Assembly: GCA_025963345.1 (NCBI GenBank)
Contig: JAOPUS010000278.1
Coordinates: forward strand, 1 to 21,582
Source of the DNA: Blastococcus sp.
Lineage (GTDB): Bacteria; Actinomycetota; Actinomycetes; Mycobacteriales; Geodermatophilaceae
DNA length: 21,582 nt
Direction of reading: 5' to 3'
Shown piece by piece: positions 9,447 through 17,387 of this stretch (positions are counted from its first letter, which is position 1; the number at the start of each line of letters is the position of its first letter). A model generated the notes under the pieces. It saw only the letters and a list, made by a program, of their open reading frames with translations, had not been told where the DNA came from and ran no database searches. The position numbers and the translations under genes are program-made.

Positions 9447-10070
9447 ATGACCGGAGTCGGCCCGACGAGCCAGCGACCACACAGCCCGGAGGACGACGCC
9501 GCTCCGGCGCCGGCCCAGAGTCCGGCGATCCAGCGGGCGGCCAGGATGAACGCCGCCAACATGGTGCGGTCGCTGCTGCCGCTGGTCGTGATCTGCCTGG
9601 TCATCGTGGCGTGGACGACGTTCCGCCAGAGCCCCGACGTCGACCCGATCCGTGAGATCGACCCCTCGACCACGGTCGACCTGGCCGCCGCGCGGGCGAG
9701 TTACCCGATCCTGTACCCGCAGGGGCTGGCCTCCGGCTACCGGCCGACCAGTGCGCGGACCGACGCCGGCGCCGCGGCCGAGGGTGACCCGGTGACGCTG
9801 GAGATCGGCTACGTGACCCCGGCCGAGGAGTTCGCCGGGTTCGTCGTGAGCGACGACAGCCGGGCGGAGCCGCTGGCGAAGGTGCTCGACGGGGCGGAGG
9901 AGCAGGGGACGGTGGACGTCGGCGGCCGCTCGTGGACCCGGTCCACCGCCGAGAACGGGGAGACCGTGCTGTCCCGTGAGGACGGCGGGGCGACCGTCGC
10001 GGTGAGTGGCTCGGCCTCCGACGAGGAGCTGGAGACCGTCGCCGCCGCGGTGGAGCCGTACCACGGCTGA
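9447..10070 (+). CDS. DUF4245 membrane-anchored protein
   Basis: 207 aa from the ATG at 9447, which has only a weak AGGTG nearby. An ATG at 9546 (MNAANMVRSLLPL) is a credible alternative that would begin just before the helix. Residues about 41-58 are one membrane helix. Residues 70-207 are an extracellular alpha/beta domain with SYPILYPQGLASGYRPTSAR and EIGYVTPAEEFAGF, as in the actinobacterial DUF4245 family. Function unknown. Conservation next to glpX, as in M. tuberculosis Rv1100, supports orthology. Confidence 0.85.
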   Translation: MTGVGPTSQRPHSPEDDAAPAPAQSPAIQRAARMNAANMVRSLLPLVVICLVIVAWTTFRQSPDVDPIREIDPSTTVDLAAARASYPILYPQGLASGYRPTSARTDAGAAAEGDPVTLEIGYVTPAEEFAGFVVSDDSRAEPLAKVLDGAEEQGTVDVGGRSWTRSTAENGETVLSREDGGATVAVSGSASDEELETVAAAVEPYHG

Positions 10071-10106
10071 CCGGCCGAGTGCCCGTCCGTCGCCGGACAT
10101 GAAGGT

Positions 10107-10129
10107 CATGTGGTGAACATCACGACATG
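10107..10129. promoter_or_regulatory. Inverted repeat upstream of the 108-aa gene (possible operator)
   Basis: CATGTGGTG-aacat-CACGACATG: 9-bp arms with one mismatch and a 5-nt spacer, 100 nt before the next start. It is less GC-rich than its surroundings. No cognate regulator is seen in the window. Confidence 0.25.
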
Positions 10130-10228
10130 GTCACTGCTGGGTGCGTCGCGCGTGAGCGGTGCGTGGCCCACGGGACGCTTCCGCCCTGCCAGTCACGCGA
10201 GCCACTCGCGCACCCTCCAGGAGCCCCC

Positions 10229-10555
10229 ATGTCCCCTCGTGCCTTCTGCCCCAGGGGTGACCACCGACCCCCCGCCACCGGTGGTTCGTGTGCTTGCGGG
10301 ATGGTGACCCGGGTGCCGTCCGGGCGTGCCCCGGTGCGCCCTGGGCCGCTCGTGCGACCCGAGGTCCGCGACATGCTCGCGCGCTGCCTCTACGACGGCC
10401 CGGGTGACCCGCTCGCAGCCGACGCCAGCGACCACCGGCCCCCCGCCATGCGGATGTCCAGCCTCCTGCGCCTGCGGGCCGACCGAGTGCTCGCCGCACT
10501 GTCCGCCGCGGGTCTCGTCGTCACCACCGACGGAGAGCTGCGGCAGGCTGCCTGA
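10229..10555 (+). CDS. Small Cys-motif protein (108 aa), unknown
   Basis: ATG at 10229 with AGGAG 6 nt upstream. Codon third positions are strongly G/C, as expected for a real gene here. The N-terminus has Cys7, His12, Cys21 and Cys23 in FCPRGDH and GGSCACG, a spacing that could bind one zinc (ribbon-like). The C-terminal part (residues about 75-108, SSLLRLRADRVLAALSAAGL) looks helical. There is no signal or membrane segment. I do not recognise the family. It converges on xseB and the two share a bidirectional terminator. Confidence 0.55.
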   Translation: MSPRAFCPRGDHRPPATGGSCACGMVTRVPSGRAPVRPGPLVRPEVRDMLARCLYDGPGDPLAADASDHRPPAMRMSSLLRLRADRVLAALSAAGLVVTTDGELRQAA

Positions 10556-10563
10556 CGCGCGGG

Positions 10564-10598
10564 CGACGACGCCGGGTCAGTCCCGCCCGGCGTCGTCG
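10564..10598. terminator. Bidirectional terminator overlapping the xseB 3' end
   Basis: CGACGACGCCGGG (10564-10576) and CCCGGCGTCGTCG (10586-10598) form a perfect 13-bp stem with a 9-nt loop. It lies between the convergent 108-aa gene and xseB. The xseB stop codon falls in the loop and one arm encodes its last residues. Confidence 0.75.
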
Positions 10599-10801
10599 GC
10601 CGGTGCGGCGGCGGCCAGGCGCTCGCGGGCGCGGTCGAGCCAGTGCTGGCACAGCTTCGCCAGCTCTTCTCCGCGCTCCCACAGCGCCAGCGACTCCTCG
10701 AGCGTCAGCCCCCCGGCCTCCAGCCGGCGGACGACGTCGGCGAGCTCCTCGCGAGCCTGTTCGTAGGTGGTCGTGGGTTCGGCGTTCTCGGTACTGCTCA
10801 T
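10577..10801 (-). CDS. xseB: Exodeoxyribonuclease VII small subunit
   Basis: 74 aa. Small subunit of exonuclease VII, which degrades single-stranded DNA in both directions. Several XseB chains bind each XseA. The family pattern YEQAREELADVVRRLEAGGLTLEESLALWERGEEL is complete, and the chain is helical and acidic. The ATG overlaps the xseA stop (ATGA), so the two are translationally coupled. Confidence 0.95.
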   Translation of the reverse strand: MSSTENAEPTTTYEQAREELADVVRRLEAGGLTLEESLALWERGEELAKLCQHWLDRARERLAAAAPADDAGRD

Positions 10802-12048
10802 GCCTGGTCGTCCTCCGGGGTGGTCGGGTCCTGGTCGGCGCCGCGGTCGACGCGCACGGGCAGCCGGCCCCCGGCCACGCGGACGCGCAGCAGTTCGCCG
10901 TCGGCGACCTCGGCGGGGTCGCGCACGAGTGAGCCGTCGGCTCGCTGCACGACGGCGTAACCCCGCTCGAGCGTCGCGGCGGGGGAGAGGGCGGCCACGC
11001 GGGCCCGGGCGTGCTCGAGGTCGCGCTCGGCGCCCTCGACGCGGTGGACGAGCGTGCGCCGGGCGCGAGTGCGCATCGCGAGCACGTCCTCCTCCCGCCC
11101 GTGCAGCAGCCGGTCCGGCGACGCCAGCACCGGACGCGTGCGCATCGACTCCAGCCACCGCTCCTGCTGCTCGAGGCGACCGGTGAGGAGGTGCCGGGCG
11201 CGGGAACGGAGCCCGTCGACCAGCCGCCGCTGCTCGCCGATCTCCGGCACGATCCGGTGCGCGGCGTCGGTGGGGGTGGCCGCCCGGACGTCGGCGACGT
11301 GGTCGACCAGGGTCGTGTCGGTCTCGTGCCCGACGGCGGTGACGACGGGCGTGCGGGTGGCGGCGATGGCGCGCACCAGCCCCTCGTCGGAGAAGGGCAG
11401 CAGGTCCTCGACCGACCCGCCGCCGCGGGCGATCACGATGACCTCGACGGCGGGGTCGGCGTCCAGCCTCCGCAGCCCGTCGATGACGTTGGCCGCCGCC
11501 TGGGGCCCCTGGACGGCGCAGTTGAACATCTCGAACCGGACGGCCGGCCACCGGCGGCGGGCGGTGACCAGGACGTCGCGCTCGGCGGCGCTGTCCCGCC
11601 CGGTGATCACGCCGACCACGGCAGGAGCGAACGGGAGCGGTCGCTTCCGGGCAGGGTCGAAGAGTCCCTCCGCCGCGAGCAGCTGCCGGATCCGCTCGAT
11701 CCGGGCGAGGAGTTCGCCCAGGCCGACGGCCCGGATCTCAGTGGCGCGCAGGGAGAACGAGCCGCGGGCGACGTAGTAGTCCGGCCGGGCGCGGACGATC
11801 ACCCGCGCGCCCTCGGTGAGCTCCAGCCCGGGGCGCTCGGCGACGTCGCGGTGACACGTGACCGGCACGGAGAGGTCGGCCGCAGGGTCGCGCAGGGTCA
11901 GGAACACCGTGGCCGCGCCGCCGCGGCGCGAGAGCTGGGCGACCTGGCCCTCGACCCACACCTCACCGAGCCGGCCGATCCAGTCGGCGATCTTGCGCGC
12001 GACCGTGCGTACCGGCCACGGTGCCTCGGGTGAGGAGGGGGCGGTCAC
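10798..12048 (-). CDS. xseA: Exodeoxyribonuclease VII large subunit
   Basis: 416 aa from a GTG at 12048. Catalytic subunit of exonuclease VII, acting in DNA repair and recombination. An N-terminal OB-fold (IGRLGEVWVEGQVAQLSRR, TVFLTLRD) precedes the catalytic core, which shows VVGVITGRDSAAERDVL, VIVIARGGGSVEDLLPFSDE and VVTAVGHETDTTLVDHVADVRAATPTDAA. A coiled-coil stretch and the C-terminal LERGYAVVQ segment follow. The upstream gene in the operon ends 49 nt before this start. The order matches Rv1108c/Rv1107c. Confidence 0.95.
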   Translation of the reverse strand: MTAPSSPEAPWPVRTVARKIADWIGRLGEVWVEGQVAQLSRRGGAATVFLTLRDPAADLSVPVTCHRDVAERPGLELTEGARVIVRARPDYYVARGSFSLRATEIRAVGLGELLARIERIRQLLAAEGLFDPARKRPLPFAPAVVGVITGRDSAAERDVLVTARRRWPAVRFEMFNCAVQGPQAAANVIDGLRRLDADPAVEVIVIARGGGSVEDLLPFSDEGLVRAIAATRTPVVTAVGHETDTTLVDHVADVRAATPTDAAHRIVPEIGEQRRLVDGLRSRARHLLTGRLEQQERWLESMRTRPVLASPDRLLHGREEDVLAMRTRARRTLVHRVEGAERDLEHARARVAALSPAATLERGYAVVQRADGSLVRDPAEVADGELLRVRVAGGRLPVRVDRGADQDPTTPEDDQA

Positions 12049-12097
12049 GGCTTCGAGCGTGCCATGCGCCCCTGACGGCTCCCGCGAGCCCGAAGGA

Positions 12098-13465
12098 TCA
12101 GGCGCCGCCGCGCGGGGCCAGCGGGCTGGACTCGACCGCCTGCTCCTCGAGCTTCTCCAGCCGGTTCCGCAGCATCGTGAGGTACGGAGCGCGGGCCCGC
12201 GTCGCCTCCTCGTAGGTGACGAGGTCCTGCACGGTGCTCAGCGCGTATCCGCGCATCCGGCCACGGAGCTGGGCGATCGAGAAGCTGTCATAGCCGTCGA
12301 TCGGCGCGGCTCCCGCGGCCTGGGAGCCGGCGAGGTCGCTGCCGCCTCCGGGCTCGTCAGTGGGGGCGCTGGAGGTCTCGCCGACGGCGTCGACCGCCGT
12401 GCCCGCGGCGATCGCGCGGTCGTCCTCGGTGGCGGGGGACTCGGTGGCGGGGGACTCGGTGACAGGAGTCTCGGGGGCAGGAGTCTCCGCGGCGGGGGAG
12501 TCGGCGGCGGCGGTCTCGGCGGCGGCGGTCCCGGCTGCAGCCGATGCGTCCTCCGCGGGGGCCTCCGGGGCGGCAACGCCTTCGTCGGTCACCGTCGCCT
12601 CGACGGTGTCCACCTCACCGGCGGGAGTCAGGACGTCCACGGTGGTGGCGACGTCCGCCGTCGGCTCGGCGTCGACGGTGTCCGCGGCGGTCGCCGAGCC
12701 AGCGGTGCCGGGGGCGGCCAGTGCGGCCTCGAGCAGTGCGGTCTCCACTGCGGCGGCGTCCTCGGTGACTCCGGCGTCCTCGCCGGCCTTCGCGGCGGAC
12801 TTGGCAGCCTTCCGAGGCTTGGTCGCCTTAGCGGGCTTGGCCGGCTTCGGAGCCTTCCCGGCGGCCTTCGCCGGCTTCGGGACGGCCTTGGCCGGCTTCG
12901 GGGCGGGGGGAGCCGTCTCCTCCAGCGTCGGGGCCCGGTCGACGAGCTCGTCGATCGCGATCTCGTCGAGGATCGCCTCGGTGTCCGGCGCTTCCTCGGC
13001 GAGGGCGTCGAGGGACTGCTGGGCGCCCTCGACCTGCTCGCCCAGCTCCTCGGCAACCAGCTCGTCGACGGCGGCGTCGACGACCGCATCGGCGGCCGGG
13101 TCATCGACGAGGACGACGATCTCCTCGTCGATGATCAGGTCGGCGCTCGCGCTGGTCGGCTCGGTGTCACCGGCTCGGTCGAAGGCGGATTCCCGGAAGC
13201 CGGTCGAGGGGGGCACCAGGTCGTCGTCGTCGTCGAAGGTGGCCAGACCCGGCTCGTCCTCGCCGCGCAGCCCGGTGAACAGCTCGTCGCCGCGGGCGAC
13301 GAAGCCGGCGTACTGCTGCTGCACCTTCATCGCGTGCTGCATGGCCAGGCCGATGAGACGCACCGGCAGCCCCGGCAGCGTCTCGGGCAGCTTGCGCGCC
13401 TCATCCAGAACGGTGGCGGCCAGACCAGCGGCAGCGCGGACAACCTCAGGGATCTCTCGAGCCAT
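12098..13465 (-). CDS. Lipid-droplet-associated-type protein with expanded low-complexity middle
   Basis: 455 aa from the ATG at 13465. Residues 1-80 (LDEARKLPETLPGLPVRLIG, then MKVQQQYAGFVARGDEL and LATFDDDDD) match the N-terminus of the M. tuberculosis Rv1109c family, annotated as lipid-droplet-associated. The last 50 residues (YDSFSIAQLRGRMRGY, YEEATRARAPYLTMLRNRLEKLEE) match its C-terminus. Between them are about 320 residues of Ala/Glu/Thr/Pro-rich sequence. This includes a Lys/Pro/Ala region at about 187-229 (PKPAKA-type units, histone-H1-like) and TESPA repeats nearer the end. The mycobacterial protein is roughly half this length. It is first in the operon with xseA and xseB. The amphipathic N-terminus may bind lipid surfaces; that role is inferred from the family annotation only. 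Confidence 0.75.
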   Translation of the reverse strand: MAREIPEVVRAAAGLAATVLDEARKLPETLPGLPVRLIGLAMQHAMKVQQQYAGFVARGDELFTGLRGEDEPGLATFDDDDDLVPPSTGFRESAFDRAGDTEPTSASADLIIDEEIVVLVDDPAADAVVDAAVDELVAEELGEQVEGAQQSLDALAEEAPDTEAILDEIAIDELVDRAPTLEETAPPAPKPAKAVPKPAKAAGKAPKPAKPAKATKPRKAAKSAAKAGEDAGVTEDAAAVETALLEAALAAPGTAGSATAADTVDAEPTADVATTVDVLTPAGEVDTVEATVTDEGVAAPEAPAEDASAAAGTAAAETAAADSPAAETPAPETPVTESPATESPATEDDRAIAAGTAVDAVGETSSAPTDEPGGGSDLAGSQAAGAAPIDGYDSFSIAQLRGRMRGYALSTVQDLVTYEEATRARAPYLTMLRNRLEKLEEQAVESSPLAPRGGA

Positions 13466-13577
13466 GGGCACACCGTGCCCCACAACCTCCGGCGCGACAC
13501 ACGATGTGTGCAGATCTACCCGGCAGGTGGTGTCCGGTCCCACCCGCCGGGGCCGGAGATGTCCGCGGCATCCCACC

Positions 13578-13583
13578 TACCAT
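13578..13583 (+). promoter_or_regulatory. Putative -10 box for a leaderless ispH transcript
   Basis: TACCAT fits TANNNT and ends 6 nt before the ispH ATG. There is no Shine-Dalgarno in the gap. Confidence 0.4.
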
Positions 13584-13589
13584 GGGTGC

Positions 13590-14555
13590 ATGGCTGAGCA
13601 GCGCGGACGTGTCCTCCTGGCCGACCCCCGCGGGTACTGCGCCGGCGTGGACCGGGCGGTGATCGCCGTCGAGCGGGCGCTGGAGATCCACGGCGCCCCC
13701 GTTTACGTCCGGAAGCAGATCGTCCACAACAAGCACGTCGTCGCCACGCTGGAGCGCCGCGGGGCGATCTTCGTCGAGGAGACCGACGAGGTTCCCGAGG
13801 GTTCGGTGGTCGTCTTCAGCGCCCACGGTGTCTCGCCGGCCGTGCACGAAGAGGCCGCGACGCGGCAGCTGCGCACGATCGACGCGACCTGCCCCCTGGT
13901 CACGAAGGTGCACCAGGAGGCCAAGCGGTTCGCCCGCGACGACTACGACATCCTGCTCATCGGTCACCGCGGTCACGAGGAGGTCGAGGGCACCGCCGGT
14001 GAGGCGCCGGCCCACATCCAGCTCGTCGACGGCGCCGACGACGTGGCCAACGTCCAGGTACGCGACCCCGAGAAGGTGGTCTGGCTGTCGCAGACGACGC
14101 TCTCGGTCGACGAGACGCTGGCGACCGTCGGCCAGCTCAAGAACCGCTTCCCGGGGCTGCAGTCCCCGCCGAGTGACGACATCTGCTACGCCACGCAGAA
14201 CCGGCAGCAGGCCGTGAAGCAGATGGCCGACGAGTGTGACCTGGTGCTCGTCGTGGGGTCGACGAACTCGTCGAACTCCGTGCGGCTGGTCGAGGTGGCG
14301 CTGGAGGCCGGCGCCCGCGACTCCCACCTGGTCGACTTCGCCTCCGAGATCGACCCGGCCTGGCTCGACGGCGTGGGCACCGTCGGGGTGACCAGTGGCG
14401 CCTCGGTGCCGGAGATCCTGGTCAGCGAGGTGCTGGACTGGCTCGCCGAGCGTGGCTACGCGGACGTGGAGACGGTCAAGGCCGCCGAGGAGCGCCTCGT
14501 CTTCGCCCTTCCGCACGAGCTCCGTCGCGCCGAGCGCGCCGCCCAGGCGGACTGA
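13590..14555 (+). CDS. ispH: 4-hydroxy-3-methylbut-2-enyl diphosphate reductase
   Basis: 321 aa. Last step of the MEP pathway: reduces HMBPP to isopentenyl and dimethylallyl diphosphate using a [4Fe-4S] cluster. The three cluster cysteines are Cys17 (RGYCAGV), Cys101 (ATCPLV) and Cys199 (DICYATQNRQ). Active-site motifs HGV, GHRGHEEVEGT (with the catalytic Glu), QTTLS and the substrate-binding S-T-N-S-S-N-S are present. It is divergent from the lipid-droplet-type gene. The equivalent gene in M. tuberculosis is Rv1110. There is no ribosome site; a TANNNT box lies 6 nt upstream. Confidence 0.97.
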   Translation: MAEQRGRVLLADPRGYCAGVDRAVIAVERALEIHGAPVYVRKQIVHNKHVVATLERRGAIFVEETDEVPEGSVVVFSAHGVSPAVHEEAATRQLRTIDATCPLVTKVHQEAKRFARDDYDILLIGHRGHEEVEGTAGEAPAHIQLVDGADDVANVQVRDPEKVVWLSQTTLSVDETLATVGQLKNRFPGLQSPPSDDICYATQNRQQAVKQMADECDLVLVVGSTNSSNSVRLVEVALEAGARDSHLVDFASEIDPAWLDGVGTVGVTSGASVPEILVSEVLDWLAERGYADVETVKAAEERLVFALPHELRRAERAAQAD

Positions 14556-14697
14556 GTTCCGCGGGCCGCTGAGCCGGTGCCCGCCTGACCACGCGCCAGC
14601 GGCATCGCCGGGGGACTCGAGGGTCCAAAGACTGTTGCCCCGTGGTCCGGGTGGCGCGACGATCCGCGCATTCGCCCGGCACCCCCGGAGGATCGCT

Positions 14698-15141
14698 ATG
14701 GCGACCAGCAGGACGACGACGGACAACGCGGCAACCGTCTCGGACGTGTACGCCGCCTTTGGGCGGGGGGATGTCCCGGCCGTGCTCGACCGGCTTGCCG
14801 ACGGCGTCGCTTGGGACGATTGGTCCGACAACTTCGCCCAGCGTGCCGGGGTCCCGCACATGATCCCCCGGCAGGGAAAAGCTCAGGTCGCCGAGTTCTT
14901 CGGCCTGCTCAGCTCCTACACCGTCCTCGAGTTCGCCGTGCTCGACATCATCGGCGGCGGCCGCCAGGTCGTCGCCGAGGCGCGGGTCTCGTTCGCCCTG
15001 CCCGATGGCGGTCGGTTCACCGACGAGGAGCTCCACCTCTGGACGTTCGACGACGAGGGCCGGGTCGAGCGCTTTCGGCACTACGTCGACACCGCCAAGC
15101 ACATCGCGGCCACGCGGGGGGAGGACACCACCGTTCGGTAG
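14698..15141 (+). CDS. SnoaL/NTF2-like domain protein
   Basis: 147 aa. ATG at 14698 with GGAGG 6 nt upstream. Pattern of the NTF2-like fold (SnoaL_3 / ketosteroid-isomerase-related): helix with VSDVYAAFGRGDVPAVLDRLADGVAWDDW, then GKAQVAEFFGLLSS, then beta strands ending LHLWTFDDEGRVERFRHYVDT. These proteins are cytoplasmic; members are small-molecule isomerases, cyclases or ligand binders, so the substrate cannot be assigned. It is convergent with rmuC, with only 18 nt between the stops. It ends at TAG. Confidence 0.8.
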   Translation: MATSRTTTDNAATVSDVYAAFGRGDVPAVLDRLADGVAWDDWSDNFAQRAGVPHMIPRQGKAQVAEFFGLLSSYTVLEFAVLDIIGGGRQVVAEARVSFALPDGGRFTDEELHLWTFDDEGRVERFRHYVDTAKHIAATRGEDTTVR

Positions 15142-15159
15142 GCGCCGTCCGACGGAGCG

Positions 15160-16230
15160 TCAGCCCGTCGTTCCGTTTCGGCTCTCGTCCTCGTCGACGG
15201 TCGGCTCGGCCGGGCGCAGGGCGCGCACCGTCGCCTCAACGGGCGCCGGGGTCGGGACCGGGCTCTCGGCGATGCCGAGGTCGTCGAACCGGCGGGCCGC
15301 GGTCAGCACCGACGACTCGTAGGATCCGACCGTTTCGTTGAAGCGGGTCATCGTCGTGCCGAGGGCCGAGCCCAGCCGGGTCAGGTGCCCGGACAGCGTG
15401 CTGAGCCGCGCGTGCAACCGGCGGCCGACCTCGAGCACCTGGTCGGCGTCCCGGGCGAGACGCTCCTGCCGCCACGAGTAGGCGACGGTGCGCAGCAGCG
15501 CGAGCAACGTGCTCGGTGTCGCCAGGACGACGTCCCGGGCGAACCCGTACTCCAGCAGACCTGGCTCGGCCTCCAGGGCGGTGGTGAGGAAGCCGTCGGA
15601 GGGGACGAACAGCACCGTGAACGGCGCGGCCGGACGGAACGCCGTCGGGTACCGGCGGGCGGCCAGGGCGTCGACGTGGGTGCGGAGCTGACGGGCGTGC
15701 ATCTGCACCCGCTGGTCGCGGACCGCCTGGTCGGTGGCCTGCACCGCCTCGATGTAGCCGGTGAACGGCACCTTGGCGTCGACGATGACCTGCCGCCCGT
15801 CGGCGAGCGTCACGATCAGGTCGGGCCGGACGCCGGCACCCTGGTCGTTGACCCCGGACGGTTGCTCGACGAAGTCGCAGTGCTCCAGCAGCCCCGCCAC
15901 CTCGACGACCCGGCGCAGCTGCACCTCACCCCAACGGCCCCGCACGTGCGGCGTGCGCAGGGCCGTGACCAGCGCCGCCGTCTCGTGCTTGAGCTGGGCG
16001 GACGTCTGTCCGACCGTGCCCATCTGCTCGCGGAGCTCGCCGTGCGCGGTGGCCCGGGCACGCTCCATGCCGGCGAGCAGCCGGTGCAGGTGGTCGAGCG
16101 ACTCGTGCACCGGCTCGAGGCCGGTCTCCCCGGGTCGGCGCCGGGCCGACAGCGTGACGACGCCGAGCGTGACCGCGGTGGCCAGCAGTGCGCCGAGGAG
16201 GAGACCGGTGAGCAGGGAAGCGGCGTCCAT
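15160..16230 (-). CDS. rmuC: DNA recombination protein RmuC
   Basis: 356 aa from the ATG at 16230; longer in-frame starts add unrelated residues. Residues 5-27 are a membrane segment (ASLLTGLLLGALLATAVTLG). A coiled-coil stretch then leads into the RmuC core: RGRWGEVQLRRVVEVAGLLEHCDF, PDLIVTLADGRQVIVDAKVPF, FTVLFVPSDGFL and LATPSTLLALLRTVAYSWRQE. The core resembles PD-(D/E)XK nucleases, with the D-x-K in VDAKVPF. RmuC limits inversions between short inverted repeats in E. coli; its mechanism is not settled. The C-terminal tail (residues about 330-356) is acidic and Pro-rich. Confidence 0.93.
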   Translation of the reverse strand: MDAASLLTGLLLGALLATAVTLGVVTLSARRRPGETGLEPVHESLDHLHRLLAGMERARATAHGELREQMGTVGQTSAQLKHETAALVTALRTPHVRGRWGEVQLRRVVEVAGLLEHCDFVEQPSGVNDQGAGVRPDLIVTLADGRQVIVDAKVPFTGYIEAVQATDQAVRDQRVQMHARQLRTHVDALAARRYPTAFRPAAPFTVLFVPSDGFLTTALEAEPGLLEYGFARDVVLATPSTLLALLRTVAYSWRQERLARDADQVLEVGRRLHARLSTLSGHLTRLGSALGTTMTRFNETVGSYESSVLTAARRFDDLGIAESPVPTPAPVEATVRALRPAEPTVDEDESRNGTTG

Positions 16231-16369
16231 GTCCCGGAGGCTGCCGGAAGGGTCCGACAGTTCCGCGGAGGTCAGGCGGGACCCGCGACCCGGCCCACCG
16301 ACTGTGGGGGCGGCGGTCGCTCGGACCTCGCGTCCGGCGCCAACCGGACGCGTGACGCATCGTGGACTG

Positions 16370-16822
16370 ATGACCGACACCTCCGAGCCGTTGGCTCGGC
16401 CCGGCGCCATCCATCACGTCCGGCTGACGGTGACCGACATCGCCCGCTCCAAGGATTTCTACGGCCGCTTGCTGGGGGCAGTGCCCGCCGTCGATTTCAG
16501 TGACCAGGCCGGCGACCCGGCGGTGCAGGCGGACCCGGCGCGTCTCTACGGCGGCTGCGTCTTCGCCGTGGGTGGCCAGCTGCTGGGACTGCGGCCGGTG
16601 GCAGAAGCCGGAGATCGCTTCCGGTCCACCAGGGTCGGGCTCGACCACCTCAGCTTCGGTGTCGGGTCACCCGAGGAGCTGCAGGCCGCCGAGGCCCGCC
16701 TGGACGCCGCCGGTGTCGAACACGGCGAGGTCACGGAGCTGACCGGCTTCGGGATAACCATCCTGTCCGTCCAGGACCCCGACGACATCAACCTGGAACT
16801 CACCGCCCCGCTGCCGAGCTGA
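16370..16822 (+). CDS. VOC/glyoxalase superfamily protein
   Basis: 150 aa, one VOC module made of two beta-alpha-beta-beta-beta units. Likely metal ligands are His15 or His16 (AIHHVRL), His93 (GLDHLSF) and Glu143 (INLEL), the standard positions. The unit SKDFYGRLLG and the PDDINLEL ending are typical of the lactoylglutathione-lyase/dioxygenase group. Substrate unknown. The start ATG has only a weak GTGGA upstream. Convergent with ogt. Confidence 0.85.
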   Translation: MTDTSEPLARPGAIHHVRLTVTDIARSKDFYGRLLGAVPAVDFSDQAGDPAVQADPARLYGGCVFAVGGQLLGLRPVAEAGDRFRSTRVGLDHLSFGVGSPEELQAAEARLDAAGVEHGEVTELTGFGITILSVQDPDDINLELTAPLPS

Positions 16823-16836
16823 CGAGGGACAAGGTC

Positions 16837-16852
16837 GAGCTCCGCGGAGCTC
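16837..16852. terminator. Palindrome between the VOC gene and ogt
   Basis: GAGCTCCGCGGAGCTC is perfectly self-complementary and lies between convergent genes, overlapping the first two bases of the ogt stop. It could act as a short bidirectional terminator. No T-tract. Confidence 0.35.
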
Positions 16853-17387
16853 AGGCCGCGACGGGGGCGTGCTCCGCCTCGTGGTCGAGCAGCCAGCGCT
16901 TGACCGGCGTCCCCCAGCGGAAGCCGCCCAGGCCACCGTCGGACCCGAGGACCCGGTGGCAGGGCACGAACAGTGCGGCGGCATTGCGGGCGCACGCGTT
17001 CGCGGCGGCCCTGACGGCGGCCGGTCGGCCGCAGCGGGCGGCGAAGGAGGCGTAGCTGTCCGGCTGCCCGGCGGGAACTGTCCGCAGGATCTGCCAGGCC
17101 TCCTGCAGGAACGGACCCGAGCGCTGGCTCACGGCGACCTCGTCGATCGCGGTTACGTCACCGGCGAAGAACGCCTCGACGGCGTCGAGCACCGGCAGTC
17201 GGTCGACGTGCTCGGGCCCGGTCGGTCGGAGCGAGGGGTGCACGACCGGCAGGAGGACGGCGAGGTCGGCGGTCCACCCACTGGCCAGGACGACGTCCCG
17301 GCCAGTGGTGTCGGTGGTGACGACGACGGTGAAGGGGCCTGGCGGAGTGGCGACGGTGGCGGAACGGGCGCGGGGCAGGGTAGTCAT
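16851..17387 (-). CDS. ogt: Methylated-DNA-[protein]-cysteine S-methyltransferase
   Basis: 178 aa. Transfers the alkyl group from O6-alkylguanine (and O4-alkylthymine) to its own Cys and is inactivated by doing so. The acceptor Cys143 lies in VPCHRVLGSDGGLGGF. The DNA-binding wing RPAAVRAAANACARN precedes it. The N-terminal domain has the usual Ogt layout. The ATG overlaps the stop of the upstream adaA-alkA gene (TGATG), so the two repair genes form a coupled operon. Confidence 0.95.
   Translation of the reverse strand: MTTLPRARSATVATPPGPFTVVVTTDTTGRDVVLASGWTADLAVLLPVVHPSLRPTGPEHVDRLPVLDAVEAFFAGDVTAIDEVAVSQRSGPFLQEAWQILRTVPAGQPDSYASFAARCGRPAAVRAAANACARNAAALFVPCHRVLGSDGGLGGFRWGTPVKRWLLDHEAEHAPVAA

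Noticed and set aside
12360..13589. Long open frame on the plus strand upstream of ispH (Ser/Ala-rich)
   Set aside because: It is the antisense shadow of the low-complexity gene on the minus strand. The IspH family begins at the ATG at 13590.
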